Assembly (NCBI RefSeq): GCF_030269925.1
Contig: NC_085125.1
Location: 930,001-994,000, forward strand
DNA from: Bombyx mori
Lineage: Eukaryota > Arthropoda > Insecta > Lepidoptera > Bombycidae
DNA: 64,000 nucleotides
Direction of reading: 5' to 3'
Shown piece by piece: positions 45,748 through 56,710 of this stretch. A program made the position numbers and the translations under genes. The number at the start of each line of letters is the position of its first letter. Position 1 is the first letter of the stretch. The notes under the pieces were generated by a model. It was not told where the DNA came from. It was given only the letters and a program-made list of their open reading frames with translations, and did not search any database.

Positions 45748-48700
45748 TAATTGTACTTCTAGATTTTGAAATAATATTGTATTGATTTGATAATTGTATT
45801 TAAAATTAATTATTATAATGTGTTTATGAAATATTTAAATTGATATGTTATTGTTCGTTGTGTGTAGGGGTTGGCGTTGTTATCTGCAACACAGTCTATG
45901 ACTACAGCAGATAACATCGTTTCAATATTTGTTATTATGATTAAAATTGTATGTTTTTGTAATAAATAAATAAATAAATAAAAAATAAATAAATAAAAAA
46001 TAAGTTTTGAAGCAATTAATAGTCTAGCTAAAGATAAATATATGCATTCGTTTACAAATATACTTCAAAAATTGAAGTAACTACAGCACTAGCAACTTGC
46101 AAATAATTACAAAACTTAGTCTACTATTAGCCAACGTAACCTGATTATTTATTAAGTGTATCAATTTAGAATCAGTTAACGGAATGACCTATGAACTATG
46201 CGTCTTAGAGCATCGGCCCTCACGATGCGTGCTGCAATGCAAGCTCCCACGTTTTGTAAACTCAGTCAGGTTAAGGTGTATTCGCACTTGTGATTAAAAT
46301 AAAATATTCTCTTTGAGAAAATACGGTGGTAGCGATCTGGATATTTTTTTCCAAAAAGACTTGGTCCTGCCCTAATGAAATTGAACGCGTTCGATATTGT
46401 ACTGTATTATTGTTGATCTAACTAGGAGAGGAGAGTTCTTTGATTCGCATAGTTAGAGAATCAGAATAGAAAATATATAGCGATTCTACAGCACAAAAGG
46501 GCCGTCTGGTGGTGGACCCGAAAGAAATAATAAAATGCTGCTGATAAGCTACTGATTGAACGTAAAACCTTACTTAGGCAAGGTTAGCTATACCGCGAAC
46601 CAAATATTCTTTTTCAAAATAGAAAAAAAAGAAAATACAATGTCTGCGAAATTATTTGGAAATTTAGCTTACCATACTCATGGCCGTTACTTTGGTACAG
46701 ATATCGACCTCATGTCTCAAGGTAGACGGGGTCATAAATATATTACCATAAATGGGCTTGGAACACATTCTGATTTCATTTAATTATTTACTTAGCAACA
46801 ACGTTACGAGCTAGCCGGCCGTGTAGATGTACCCTTATAATGAAATCGCAAAACGGAGCAATGAGTGAATATAGCGGCGGAATAGGAGCTCAGAGTTGTT
46901 ACGTGTTAGTTTTATCATTAGGTGAGACAATCGTGATACGATCACATATAATTACATCCGGTTAAATTTTACGATTAAAAAAAAAGAAACACTAGAAATA
47001 CAGTAGAAAAATTGTCTATTCATGAGGCTATGCTGTGGTTCTTTGGGGAGGCAAAAGAGAGATGGGGCATGATCGATTAAATATGAAAGACATTTATCAG
47101 ACAATGATCTATTTTTTATTTTATTTTTTAATTGCAATTATGTTACACAGCCCACCTGTTGTTAAGTGGTTACTGGAGCCCATAGACACCTGCAACGTGA
47201 ATGCCGCCACCCACCTTGAGATGTGAGTTCTAAGGTCTCAGTATAATTACAACGGTTGCACCACCCTTCAAACCGAAACGCATTACTACTACACGACAGA
47301 AATAGGGGGGTAACTACCCGTGCAGACTCACTATGGGTCCTACCACCAGTAAAAATTATCATGGATTTAGATTTGAAGGATAAGGTAGCTCTTGTGACCA
47401 TTAAGGTTTGGCATCTGCGTTCACTTTGTGCTATCAATATGGATTCCGGTCACCACATAACATCAGGTGGAAGTTGAGATCACCCTGTTTAGTCAGATTC
47501 TGATTTATTCTCAAGAATACCTGAGTTGAAATGGAACATTCGGCCGATACACCTCACGTGGCAAAAGACACCTTAAGAAATACTTGGTCCATATACTTTG
47601 ATTTGATTACGTAAAATCTAATTTCTTTCATAACTGTACTATCATTAGGCATTGCATCCGTGCTAATTTCGACCCGAATTGCATTTAAACAAGGTCAAAA
47701 GTCGGTTAATTGTGTATTTGAGATGACTAGACTGGCAATTTGTGGTCTGAGCGATTTGAGCACTTTTACCTGATATTTGTCTCATTAGTGTGTATTTTTG
47801 TATAGTGTGTTAGATCTATAGGCAACATGGGATTAAATGAGGAATTATAATTAAATACTATATGTTATTAAATGCTAAATATAATTAAATACTAATTAAA
47901 TGGTAATGACACAATTTTCGTAATTTAAAAGATATTTCTGTGATATAAATTTTTCAAATGTAGCATTTGAAATGAGTCTTATTAATTAAGACTAAGGTAT
48001 CTCTGTATAAAACTCAAAATCATAGTGATTTTACTGTCTTAGAATCCAAAATATTGTGTTTACTTGCTATCAGGGGGATTTAAATTCAATTGTAACTTGT
48101 AAATGTAGTAAGGAAGCTGGCAGATTAGTATTCGTCAATCAGCCCCGCTTCGCACTAGGCTAGATAGCAAAAGACATCTTCTCTTTAGGGTTCAATTGAT
48201 ATCTTAACTCTTGGGAGGAGCATCGTGAGTGGCAGCGCCCATTTTGGAATAAAAAACAGGCAACTGGTAACACTAAATTGAGCTACAAAAAGCAAGTCGC
48301 TAACTACGTCTTCGTGTCCAGAAACTCATCAATGCTGTCACTTTTTGCCGACACTTTTTCGGTCATTACTAATTTTGACCGTCAGAACATCGGACATAAT
48401 GTTATGTAACAAATATATGTTTTTTTGTATTGGCTAGATAGACTGAAGCGAGGTGTGATTAATTTGACGTGTGATAACAAACAAAAAGTTTTGTTATTAA
48501 TTATGTAGTGTCAGAAAACATTAATGGAGGGAGCTTCTTTGATTCGTTTTTGGCTTGTAATAATTTGTAAATAAGCATTTGAACATCTTGATGTTGGCTG
48601 TAGTAGAATAGAATAAGTCCGGCAAAAGCCTCAATCCACGTAATAACAGTATCAGCTAACTGGGATAGAGCAAAGGGGTAGAGCTAACTGGGATATGCAA

Positions 48701-51101
48701 GTTCCGAAAAACAATATTTGGGTCATCGTTGTACCACCAGACCCCACGAGAAGGTCTCTTTCTCGTATCCTATAACATAATGGGTGCTTTAGCCTGTATT
48801 GCTAAATTACATGATATGGGTCAAGTGTCATGGCACTGTTTAAATAATTGAGTAATAATTATGTTTTTTTATAGAAAAATCAGTAAATCTGAACAAATAA
48901 GGAGTCAACTAGTGCTGAGTCTGTGTTAATCGGACATATTTAATCGCAATGTATTTCATATTAAATCAAAATGGTTTTGTTGTAGCATGTAATGACTTTT
49001 AAAGCGTTTTGAGAATAACTTTAATTCAGTAGTAACTAAATTTTGTTTTAAAATATCAATAGTAAAAGTGGATACCTTAAATTAGTATCACCATGTATCA
49101 ATTATTAGCTCTTCTTTTTAAGCACAGTATGCTTTTTTGTGAATTTTGTATGTCATATACGATGAGTTATGATTTCAGGATTTTCTCACTAAAAGCACAG
49201 TAATTTGATGTGAGATTATGTAAAAAAAGGATTTATATGACTCACCATCATCACTGATACCAGCGGCCTCATCACGGGCGTTCTGTTCCAAAGATTTCAA
49301 GATTTCCTCGGGGATTGGAGGAGGGGTGGGAAGATGCGCGCCCTGAGGTTGGTATCCGTTCTCGTCGGCGGTGTAAGTGATACTATAGTCCTGACCATCA
49401 TCACCCTTGTAGGCGAAGCTGCCTTGGGACTGGACACCGTTAGTGGCTACTCCGTGCGCATCAGCACGAATTCCGTTGGAGGTTTCGAAGTCGTAGGAGA
49501 AGCCTTCAGCGGTAACTTCATTGTTCAGTCTGAGGATCTGAGCACCAGCGTCAGCTGAGGCTTGAGAGCGGCTGCTGTAGGCCTGGGAAGCGGCGTTGTA
49601 GCCTCCGCTCGGTTGTGGAGCGAAGCCTCCCTGTCCCAGACCTCCGTTGCCTCCAAAGCCACCGGCTCCCGGAGCCAGGCCGAAACCAGGGCCAAAACCG
49701 GCTCCAGCATTGCCTCTGGGCGGCAGGTATTTGTTGTCAAGGCGGTCTGCTAAGCAGACACCGAGCACAGCGGCTACCACGAACTGCGGAAAGACAAATA
49801 AACCATTAACAAAATATACAGATGCGAGTATAAAGTTAGCTTAGTTGGTACTCTTGAAAAAGTTACTGACAATATCGAAAACTGTTGAAGCCAAAGTTGA
49901 GTACTGGTGAGAAGAATTCTCAACAGTGGATAATAGCGAAAAATATTTTACAGTTTGTTCTCGGGTTTTATTTTATTTATTTTGATTGCATAGATGAGTG
50001 GACGAGCTCACAGCCCACCTGATGTTAAGTGGTTACCGGAGCCAGTTACCGGACATCTACAACGTAAATGCCGCCACCCACCTTGAGATATGAGTTCTAA
50101 GGTCTCAGTATAGTTACAACGAATGCCTCACCCTTCAAACCGAAGCGCATTACTGCTTCACGGCAGAAATAGGCAGGGCGGTGGTACCTAGCCATGTGGA
50201 CTCACAAGAGGTCCTACCACCAGTAAAATGACTAATCTATAAACCATTCAAAGCGTCGGTAAGTCTAATAGCATTTCAAATCGCTCACAATAAAGCGTCG
50301 AGTCATTTGAAGAATGCAGCCTAGCCTATTTAGTGCATATGCCAGTCTTTATGGATGACCTAGATTTTTTGCTCGGCACCATCATTGATTTTAATGGCTG
50401 ATGAGCTTAGCTCTGATTCTAGTAATTAATTTTAATTAATCATTCGAAGGTTTTGTTCGCATTGTGTCAATTGCGTTGTGGTTTCGTCTCTAGTGATTTT
50501 AGATTGTAACATTATTTGGAAAAATATATTTTTTTATATGATTAAATAGTATTATAATCTTAGAAGAAGTAATAATAGAAGTCAGTAATGCATGTTTCCA
50601 CAAAAAAATCTGTCGTTAATGCAAATGCGTGAAGAAAGAATAGATTAACAAAATATTCGCATTAATGACATTATTCATGTTAATTATTGTTATTTATGAA
50701 AACAATTGAAGTTCTTAAGCTGAGTTACATTTTCATGAGGTACTGTTTTAAAATATTATATTAGGATCATTTTTGTTGTCGAATTTGTTAGAAAGTAATT
50801 CCCACCATTTGGAAGTCGGTAATTTCAAACCTATTTTTGATGAACGAAATTATTATTATACATTAAAATTATTAATTTTATAATTAATAAAAATCAAGTT
50901 TTTTTAAAATCAAGGAACCTCAACATTATTAAAGCGACTTATTATAACTAAAATACAAGTTAATATTAGAAAAATTTTCGCACTTAAGCTTTAACTAAAG
51001 ATATAAAATTATTATTTCGTTTAAAAGCTTGAAATTCTATCTCTACATAGAGTTGAACTCTACGGAGAGTCCGCATAGTTCACAAAACTCACCAATTTCA
51101 T
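38675..51101 (-). CDS. RR-1 cuticular protein with Gly-rich flanks (gene 2, three coding exons)
   Basis: A 280-aa secreted chitin-binding structural protein of the cuticle, joined from 51093-51101, 49246-49783 and 38675-38970. The signal peptide is residues 1-15 (M-K-L, then [12 protein letters not shown]). The mature end begins [10 protein letters not shown]. Residues 30-65 are Gly/Pro-rich. The extended Rebers-Riddiford domain covers roughly residues 92-155, with [11 protein letters not shown] and [17 protein letters not shown]. This is the soft-cuticle RR-1 form, with DDG where PDG is usual. Residues 183-280 are Gly/Ala/Ser-rich and end AASRQYLAP...QTGYKY. The ADENGY, aromatic and GAH residues typical of the fold are all present. 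Intron phases are 0 and 1; intron 1 is 1.3 kb and intron 2 is 10.3 kb. The layout (Gly-rich, RR, Gly-rich) recalls pro-resilin-like proteins, but I cannot assign a numbered CPR symbol. Confidence 0.88.
39140..39200 (+). mobile_element. Short copy of the same LINE segment
   Basis: atctgttaaatatcttgtgt and gatggctacccg. Confidence 0.5.
39851..40165 (+). mobile_element. Helitron-like element in gene 2 intron
   Basis: TCTATATATATAAA... to cgccgggtccaCTAG|T, with the ggctgaactgatttggctg motif common to these elements. Confidence 0.7.
40331..40450 (-). mobile_element. BMC1-like LINE tail, diverged
   Basis: ttcttattgcttttgtaggc, then a degraded body. Confidence 0.7.
41310..41443 (+). mobile_element. 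Bm1 SINE 3' half
   Basis: Starts at acttgagacc. A tail present. Confidence 0.88.
41600..41798 (+). mobile_element. RTE-type LINE 3' end in gene 2 intron
   Basis: Same tail as 27.1 and 37.5 kb. Confidence 0.8.
42425..42490 (+). repeat. Decayed tRNA-like SINE head
   Basis: Contains ctagtggtaac (A-box like) and gtaagttcgagac (B-box like) at tRNA spacing. No body recognised. Confidence 0.3.
42653..42770 (+). mobile_element. Bm1 SINE 3' part, diverged
   Basis: atgtctcgagatgggtagcgg to cacctatataaatataaaa. Confidence 0.75.
42858..42968 (-). mobile_element. BMC1-like LINE tail
   Basis: T run, gcagacgagcatacggccc, gccaggggcagagccaagcc. Confidence 0.85.
43459..43742 (-). mobile_element. Bm1 SINE
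   Basis: Body plus the gattacgcaaattataatt extension. Confidence 0.92.
44328..44766 (-). mobile_element. Full-length Bm1 SINE with tRNA-like promoter head
   Basis: The most complete copy here. The head at 44688-44766 has a B box (cgggattcgaacacc on the plus strand) and an A box (cttatcctttaggcca). It lies just upstream of the RT remnant. Confidence 0.93.
44829..45563 (+). pseudogene. C-terminal remnant of a non-LTR reverse transcriptase
   Basis: An open frame of 244 codons whose first 30 or so are not element-derived. From SQPPLSF onward it reads like the end of a Jockey/CR1-type polymerase: [20 protein letters not shown] (the post-catalytic YLG block), then [36 protein letters not shown] and a natural TAG. 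All catalytic blocks are missing, so it is 5'-truncated. The 3' UTR with a CA microsatellite and an AATA-type tail continues to 46.0 kb. A full-length Bm1 lies immediately upstream on the other strand. Confidence 0.8.
45564..46005 (+). mobile_element. 3' UTR and tail of the truncated LINE
   Basis: Follows the RT remnant in the same orientation. It includes (CA)n at about 45640-45742 and ends in repeated AAATA units (45960-46005), a typical non-poly(A) LINE tail. Confidence 0.65.
45640..45742. repeat. (CA)n microsatellite
   Basis: About 100 bp of CA with a few CG and TA interruptions, inside the LINE 3' UTR. Confidence 0.9.
47105..47355 (-). mobile_element. Bm1 SINE, diverged
   Basis: Lacks the usual gatgggtggacgagctc block; the rest is recognisable. 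Confidence 0.85.
49246..49783 (-). CDS. Gene 2 coding exon 2 (RR-1 domain)
   Basis: Encodes residues 4-182 plus one base of the next codon. The acceptor is TTTCCGCAG and the donor is GATG|GTGAGT. It holds the signal peptide, a Gly-rich arm, and the whole RR-1 domain with its usual C-terminal [10 protein letters not shown] linker. Reading past the donor into the intron gives only a short nonsense tail. Confidence 0.92.
49967..50226 (-). mobile_element. Bm1 SINE in gene 2 intron 1
   Basis: Same orientation as the gene. Contains a small duplication of the ccggagccagtta segment. Confidence 0.92.
50227..51092 (-). other. Rest of gene 2 intron 1
   Basis: Very AT-rich; nothing recognised. Confidence 0.6.
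51093..51101 (-). CDS. Gene 2 coding exon 1 (Met-Lys-Leu)
   Basis: ATGAAATTG followed by GTGAGT. The phase-0 join to TTCGTGGTAGCC at 49783 restores a complete signal peptide. The internal ATG-like residue in exon 2 would leave the signal sequence without its charged N-terminus, so this start is preferred. Confidence 0.85.
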
Positions 51102-51156
51102 TGTAGAGTTTAAGGTAATGTTTTACTTGATGTTGTTACTGCAGTAACCTGCTGTG

Positions 51157-51192
51157 AACTGTGATGTACAGACGATGGAACCGCATTATATA
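51157..51192 (-). promoter_or_regulatory. Gene 2 core promoter: TATA box and initiator
   Basis: TATATAA on the minus strand at 51186-51192, then TCACAGTT at 51157-51164 about 30 bp downstream. The predicted start is near 51162, giving a 5' leader of about 60 nt before ATGAAATTG. Confidence 0.65.
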
Positions 51193-52024
51193 CCTTTTAC
51201 ACCGTCTTAGAAGGCTTCTTGTGACTGAAAATCAAATCATGGTCACGGCGAACCCCTACCACTTAAACGAGAGCTCTACATCAGTAAAAAATCTTCTACA
51301 TCACAGCTCTTGATATATCCATTCAACTGTGACCTGGATTGAGGTACACATATCTTTGTGTGCTGAGATCATGATATTTTTGTTTGGTGGCTATCGGACT
51401 CCTTCGAGAGTTGATGGTGAACAGGCTATGTTTTATTTTTTTAATTTTTATGTCGCAAACGTAATGAGGATGTACAGATAATGCAATTGCGATGATATAT
51501 GATTTTTTTATAAAAATAATAATTTAATGTCTTGTTTCGAGGTGTTCACTTCATTTCCTGGTTGAACCTGGTTGAAAGTTAAGCCTTCATTACAAGGCTG
51601 TAGGAAGACTTTGATTATCTGTATGCTTTATTGTTTTTTATGAAGAAAGCTTCGAGAACCTTCTTCGGCTTCTTCGTCATTCTTCGCCTAGATAATCGCA
51701 CTACGAATGCTGATTGATCCTGTTTGAGATTTTAATAAGCCTTATATTTCAGTGGTCATTACTTCTACGCAAAGATAGTGGTATTCACGTTACGAACCCT
51801 ATAGAATTTTGTACCCTCACAATACCGGCTTAGGAAGCTGGTCTTTCAACCTAGAGCAATAAAAGTGAAATTACGAGACAGTGATTGGACTGTCCTGGTA
51901 TTTCCAATGTCCGTGCAATTGGCTCGTCTGATGTCGTTCGCAAAAAAAGAAGAGACTGGTGCTTGAACAAAGTCATCAGATATTTGGCTGTACCTCTGAT
52001 TTCAACCATATCCCTTTTTTATTC
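51193..52024. other. Upstream region of gene 2
   Basis: No repeats or ORFs recognised in the first 800 bp, so proximal control elements may be intact here. Confidence 0.5.
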
Positions 52025-52206
52025 ACACACAACCCACTTGGTTTAAAGTGGTTACTGGGGCCCATAGACATCTACAACGTAAATGCGAAGGGTGGGGCAG
52101 CCGCTGTACTGTACATATTTACGTTGTAGATTTCTATGGGCTCTGGTAACCACTTAACATCAGGGGGGCCGTGAGCTCGTCCACACATCTGAAGAATAAA
52201 AAAACA
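52025..52206. mobile_element. Bm1 foldback (inverted fused pieces)
   Basis: A minus-sense 3' piece (52031-52086) faces a plus-sense copy (52114-52200) across a 27-bp internal Bm1 segment, forming a hairpin-capable inverted repeat. Confidence 0.8.
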
Positions 52207-52839
52207 ACATTTATTACACAATATTTTTTTGGATTTCCTTTTTATTTAGCCATTGTTCTTCGTTAAGCGTGGAAGTACCTACGTATGGTGCTTAAAAAAA
52301 TTGGTACCTAAAACTGGATTCTAAAAACTGGTATAATTGTATTTTTTTATACCATTAATGTGAGTGATGAGCTCGATATCCGCCCACTTACAATATAAAA
52401 TATTAAGTATAGTCTAAAAAACCAAGACAACAAACACCTTTTGGTAGCTGGCCAGAATAAAATAATTAATAAAAAAAAATATTTTTTTTATCCCGATCAG
52501 GATGTTGTATCGGGTAATTTAATTGAGTTTATTGCATTGTCATTGGTTCTTGACACGTGTACAAATTGACATTATTGGAGGTGTTGAAGTTAATGAAAAT
52601 TTTGTTGAAAAATTCCATTACGATAGATAAATACAGATCAAGCGATTAAGAACCTGTTAAGACTAGGCGATTCTAATAATAAACACGTATAGTGGATCGT
52701 AGGAGTAGAGTATCTACTGATCAAATGTTTCGGCTTGGGCTCCCAAGATAAAGTAATTTTCGTGCCATTTCATATAGATGAAAGCCGTTCGATTTGTCCA
52801 ACTTCTAGCCCTAGAGTTTCTAGAAATTTCTTTCTCTTT

Positions 52840-53205
52840 TTTTTTGTTTTTTTCTATTGCATATATGGGTGGACGAGCTCGCAGCCCATTTGTTAAGTGG
52901 TTACCGGAGCCCGTAGACATCTATAATGTAAATGCCGCCACCTACCTTGAGATATGAGTTCTAAGGTCTCAGTATAGTTACAGCGGCTGCACCACTCTTC
53001 AAACCGAAACGCATTACTGCTTCACGGCTGGAATAGGCAGGGTTTTTCATTACACTATGTTATTCCTTAACCGTGGGATCTGCAATATTTGTTAAGTACG
53101 TATTTCATTAGAATAATTGGTACCCGCCTGCGGGATTCGAACACCTTTGCATCGCTACATACGAATGCACCGGACGTCTTATCCTTTAGGCCACGACGTC
53201 TTCGA
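52840..53205 (-). mobile_element. Bm1 SINE with head, internal deletion
   Basis: The tRNA-like head (53128-53205) is present. The section between aataggcaggg and tttttcattacac is lost. Confidence 0.9.
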
Positions 53206-53383
53206 CGACCTCTCTTAATTGTCAACCAGTTACAAAACTAGCTTCGTCACTAGTAGCAACATTAAAACATAGATGTCCGTACCTCGACCAAGTTAAGAAA
53301 TAGCATTAAAGGGCACTGAAATCCTGAAAAGGATACCAGTGAAACGCATTACACAATTCAATGTTTCTGATATATTTTTTTCT

Positions 53384-53630
53384 ACTGGTGGTAGGACCTC
53401 TTGTGAGTCCGCACGGGTAGGTACCACCGCCCCGCCTATTTCTGCCGTGAAACAGTAATGCGTTTCGGTTTGAAGGGCGGGGCAGCCGTTGTAACTATAC
53501 TTGAGACCTTAGAACTTATATCTCAAGGTGGGTGGCGCATTTACGTTGTAGATGTTTATGGGCTCCAGTAACCACTTAACACCAGGTGGGCTGTGAGCTC
53601 GTCTACACATCTAAGCAACAAAAAAAAAAC
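53384..53630 (+). mobile_element. Bm1 SINE
   Basis: Headless body, long A tail. Confidence 0.92.
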
Positions 53631-53980
53631 TCAACCTTCATAGCCTTACAGCCTTCGCCAAATAGATAGAACGGTAAACGGTTATCCATCCCATTAGTGA
53701 CCACGGCAATCGTTGCCCAATCCCGAACACGCATGTCACATGTGTAAAACAATAAAGTTTCGCATACAGTAAAACACGTTAAGAAACAGTAGTTTAATAC
53801 TTCACTATTATAACGACAATTATGTTGGGCCATTGTTGTGTATACACACGGCTCTGAATAACGGCGAGCGTGCTGTGTATTTAATACGCTCTTTTTAGAT
53901 TTTATAAAGACACAAGGTAATAAAAGAGCGACATCGCCGACAAGATGCAGGAGAGTAGGCTGAGATATAATAGTATGGTC

Positions 53981-54087
53981 ACTCAAGGTGGGCCCCTGTA
54001 CGTTGTCGATGTCTATGGGCTCCGGTATCCACTTAATACCAGGTGGGCTATGAGCTCGTCCACCCATCGAAGCAATAAACAAAAACA
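53981..54087 (+). mobile_element. Bm1 SINE 3' fragment
   Basis: Starts at cactcaaggtggg and ends gcaataaac. Confidence 0.85.
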
Positions 54088-54439
54088 CTGTTCTAATTGA
54101 GATTAGAAACTGTAATTAAGCAATTCACATGCTTGGAATTGCTGGATTACTTAGAAAAGTAACGTAATTACCACTGACCCTGTGCATTATGATCTCATTG
54201 AACGAAAGATTGCCTGCCATTGTAGGCTTGGGTCTGTCAATAAATCATTAACGTGAATCATCACCATGATATACTGTTTATATAAAATTATCGATTATCC
54301 ATATTAATATTCTTGATAACATTACGCTATGCGTTGTTCGAGGATGTAAAACAAATTGAATTGCGATAATAATGAAGAAAGAAGTGGTAGATTCGTTGCT
54401 AATATGTTGTTATTAAAATATTCTAAAATAAATTTTTGG

Positions 54440-54655
54440 TTTTTATTCCTATCTAAGCTGATCGCCTTCAGAGGCTATTCCAGCGTAACTTTAACTAGTA
54501 GGTGAGCTCGCGAGGCTTAAATCTAGCGACGTTGCTAACACGAGCTCTAGCAAGAGCCACGGCTCTTCGCAGAATCTACCACCGGATCGGAAACACGACC
54601 CACTGAGAAGATCCGGCGCGAAACTCAGTGGGCTGTGTCTGTGGGTTAATTTACT
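54440..54655 (-). mobile_element. CR1-like repeat
   Basis: ttcctatctaagctgatcg to gtgggctgtgtctgtggg. The fullest copy of this family here. Confidence 0.65.
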
Positions 54656-54812
54656 TAATTTGGAACGATAACAAAATGAAACCAGTTTGTTACATGAATA
54701 TTTATTCTATTTGGCGACGTGGCCTTTAATGGTTCTATATCCAGCTTATTTCTGCCGAAAAGCAGTTTCATATTGTCCTAAGATGTGTGACAGCCTCCAC
54801 GCTGGGTTCTGG

Positions 54813-54838
54813 GTGTGTGTGTGTGTTTGTGTGTGTGT
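54813..54838. repeat. (GT)n
   Basis: Short GT tract with one TTT interruption. Confidence 0.8.
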
Positions 54839-55113
54839 TCTGGATATGTGAATGAAAGTCAAAATAAAATTTTCCTTGCGTCGGAAATAAATAAAAAATT
54901 ACCCCAACATCGTTCGTCCGAATCGAAAGACGTATTTTTCAAACAAATAGAGAAAAAAAAATCACAGAACGGATTTCAAAATTACATTTTTATGAATCCT
55001 AAGTGAACCGTTGTGTAGTTGAAGGGTATTATTATTATTATTATTGATAATCTGAATTCACGATTGTAGTAATCTAATGTTTTCTGTACGCTCTGTTCAT
55101 AATTTTATAATTT

Positions 55114-55546
55114 ATAGCGGTCCGCCCCGGCTCCGTTCGGGTCCTTAACAAAAATTTCAACGTTATTTGACGTTGTGTTATTTTAAATAAAATAACACTT
55201 ATTGCGGGATAACTATAATAGTTAAACATATATGCTGTCGCGACACTTTTTGTAAATAATAATGTGTTCTATAAAGTCGTAGTACATTATTTTATTCTAT
55301 CATCAATCGTTTTCGTAGGGCACGCGATGTAAAGAATATTTTAAGTAATTTTTTTACACCTTGGGTCACATTATTGGAGTTTTAGTAAGGAACCCTAACT
55401 TTTTTTAAAATAATGTAGCGTATGTCATTCGGGGATTGTGTAGCTTCCAAACAGTGAAATAATTTTTCAAATCGGTTCAGTAGTTTCGGAGCCTATTCAA
55501 TACAAACAAACAAACAAATCTTTCCTAATTATAATATTAGTATGGA
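55114..55546 (-). mobile_element. Helitron-like element
   Basis: On the minus strand it runs from a TC end near 55546 to a mutated CTAG near 55114. It is a fuller copy of the element at 15.96 kb and matches the one entering at 63.6 kb. Confidence 0.65.
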
Positions 55547-55547
55547 T

Positions 55548-55795
55548 TTATTGCACGGAATTGAGTGGACGAGCTCACCGCTCATCGTATGTTAAGTGAT
55601 TACCGTAGCCAATAGACATCAACAATGTAAATGTTGCCACCCATCTTTACTCATGAGGTCTCAGCTTTTACAGTACAACGGCTGTCCTATCCTTCAAACC
55701 GAAAAGCATTCTTGTTTTAAGGCAGAAATAGGCAGGATGGTAGGTAGTATCACAATGACATGAAGTCATTCGTGAGCATTTATTACGTGCCTATT
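55548..55795 (-). mobile_element. Bm1 SINE, old copy
   Basis: Heavily substituted; it abuts the Helitron at 55.1 kb. Confidence 0.75.
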
Positions 55796-56070
55796 ACATC
55801 AGAATATTAATATTATTATCTTCAGGATTCGAAAAAAATTGTCATGGTAATGACAAAACTGAATATTGTATCTGTATTTTGTATTAACTGTATATGTGTT
55901 TGTGTATATAAATATGTACATATATTTACACTTATTTACGGTATGTATGTATTTATAATTAAATTAATATTTCGAAGCACCTGCCTTTATTTACTCTACG
56001 CTACCTTTGGTTGACTGTAGAGAATATCTCAGACATTAAGTCCGCCATATAAATATTGCATGAAGTGTAA

Positions 56071-56358
56071 TCTATCTATATATTTAAAAATGAATTCCTG
56101 TTCGTTAGTCTCGGTAAAACTCGAGAACGGCTGGACCGATTTGGCTAATTTTGGTCTTGAATTATTTGTGGAAGTCCAGAGAAGGTTTAAAAGGTAGATG
56201 AAAATGCTAGGAATTAAATAAAAATAACAATTTTGTTTTTCCTTTGGTGTGTCCCCCGTCGGACGGATTCCTTTTGTTTGTTTTAAGATTATTTTAGACA
56301 TAAGTTTAGGTCTTTTATTTATCGATTGAGGCACTACGAAGTCTGCCGGGTCAGCTAG
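56071..56358 (+). mobile_element. Helitron-like element
   Basis: Second copy of the 32.17-kb family, slightly longer after the gtttttcc block. Ends gggtcagCTAG|T. Confidence 0.75.
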
Positions 56359-56710
56359 TAAATAGATAAATAAATAAACCAATCCAAATAAACGAATGTT
56401 ATTATAAAAACGTAAACTTATATAAAGTCGATATACGAGCAATATGTTCCTCTCATAAAGAGAATTGCGGTAAAGGTATTAACGACACGCATCAATCGAA
56501 CTATCTATAAAAATAAAACGAATGTTTGTCCGTTTAGCGTCCGTTAAAAATTAATTCGATTTCGATGTACCACCGATTTGGTCCACTGGTTATTGGCATT
56601 TCGGAAACACGTAATTACCAATAACATATGACAGATGGGGCGCGTGTGAATTCTAAATTTATTTCACATCGCGGGGCCGTAATATGCGTTTCACACTATT
56701 AGTCACACCA

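Larger units (their letters stand above)
38971..49245 (-). other. Gene 2 intron 2 (10.3 kb), loaded with repeats
   Basis: It contains a LINE scrap (39.14 kb), a Helitron (39.85 kb), BMC1-like tails (40.33, 42.86 kb), Bm1 pieces (41.31, 42.65, 43.46, 44.33, 47.11 kb), an RTE end (41.60 kb) and a reverse-transcriptase C-terminus (44.83 kb). The stretches 40.46-41.30, 41.80-42.42, 42.97-43.45, 43.75-44.32, 46.01-47.10 and 47.36-49.17 kb show nothing I can identify beyond AT-rich DNA. Confidence 0.75.

Noticed and set aside
46556..46783. 75-codon plus-strand frame in gene 2 intron
   Set aside because: No motif, no splice context, opposite to the gene.
51900..52020. Extra upstream exon of gene 2
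   Set aside because: The ATGAAATTG exon already has a TATA box and initiator at the right distance; nothing upstream has a convincing donor.
54815..55006. 63-codon frame starting in the GT tract
   Set aside because: The Cys-Val start is microsatellite-derived and the rest is Lys/Asn-rich chance sequence.
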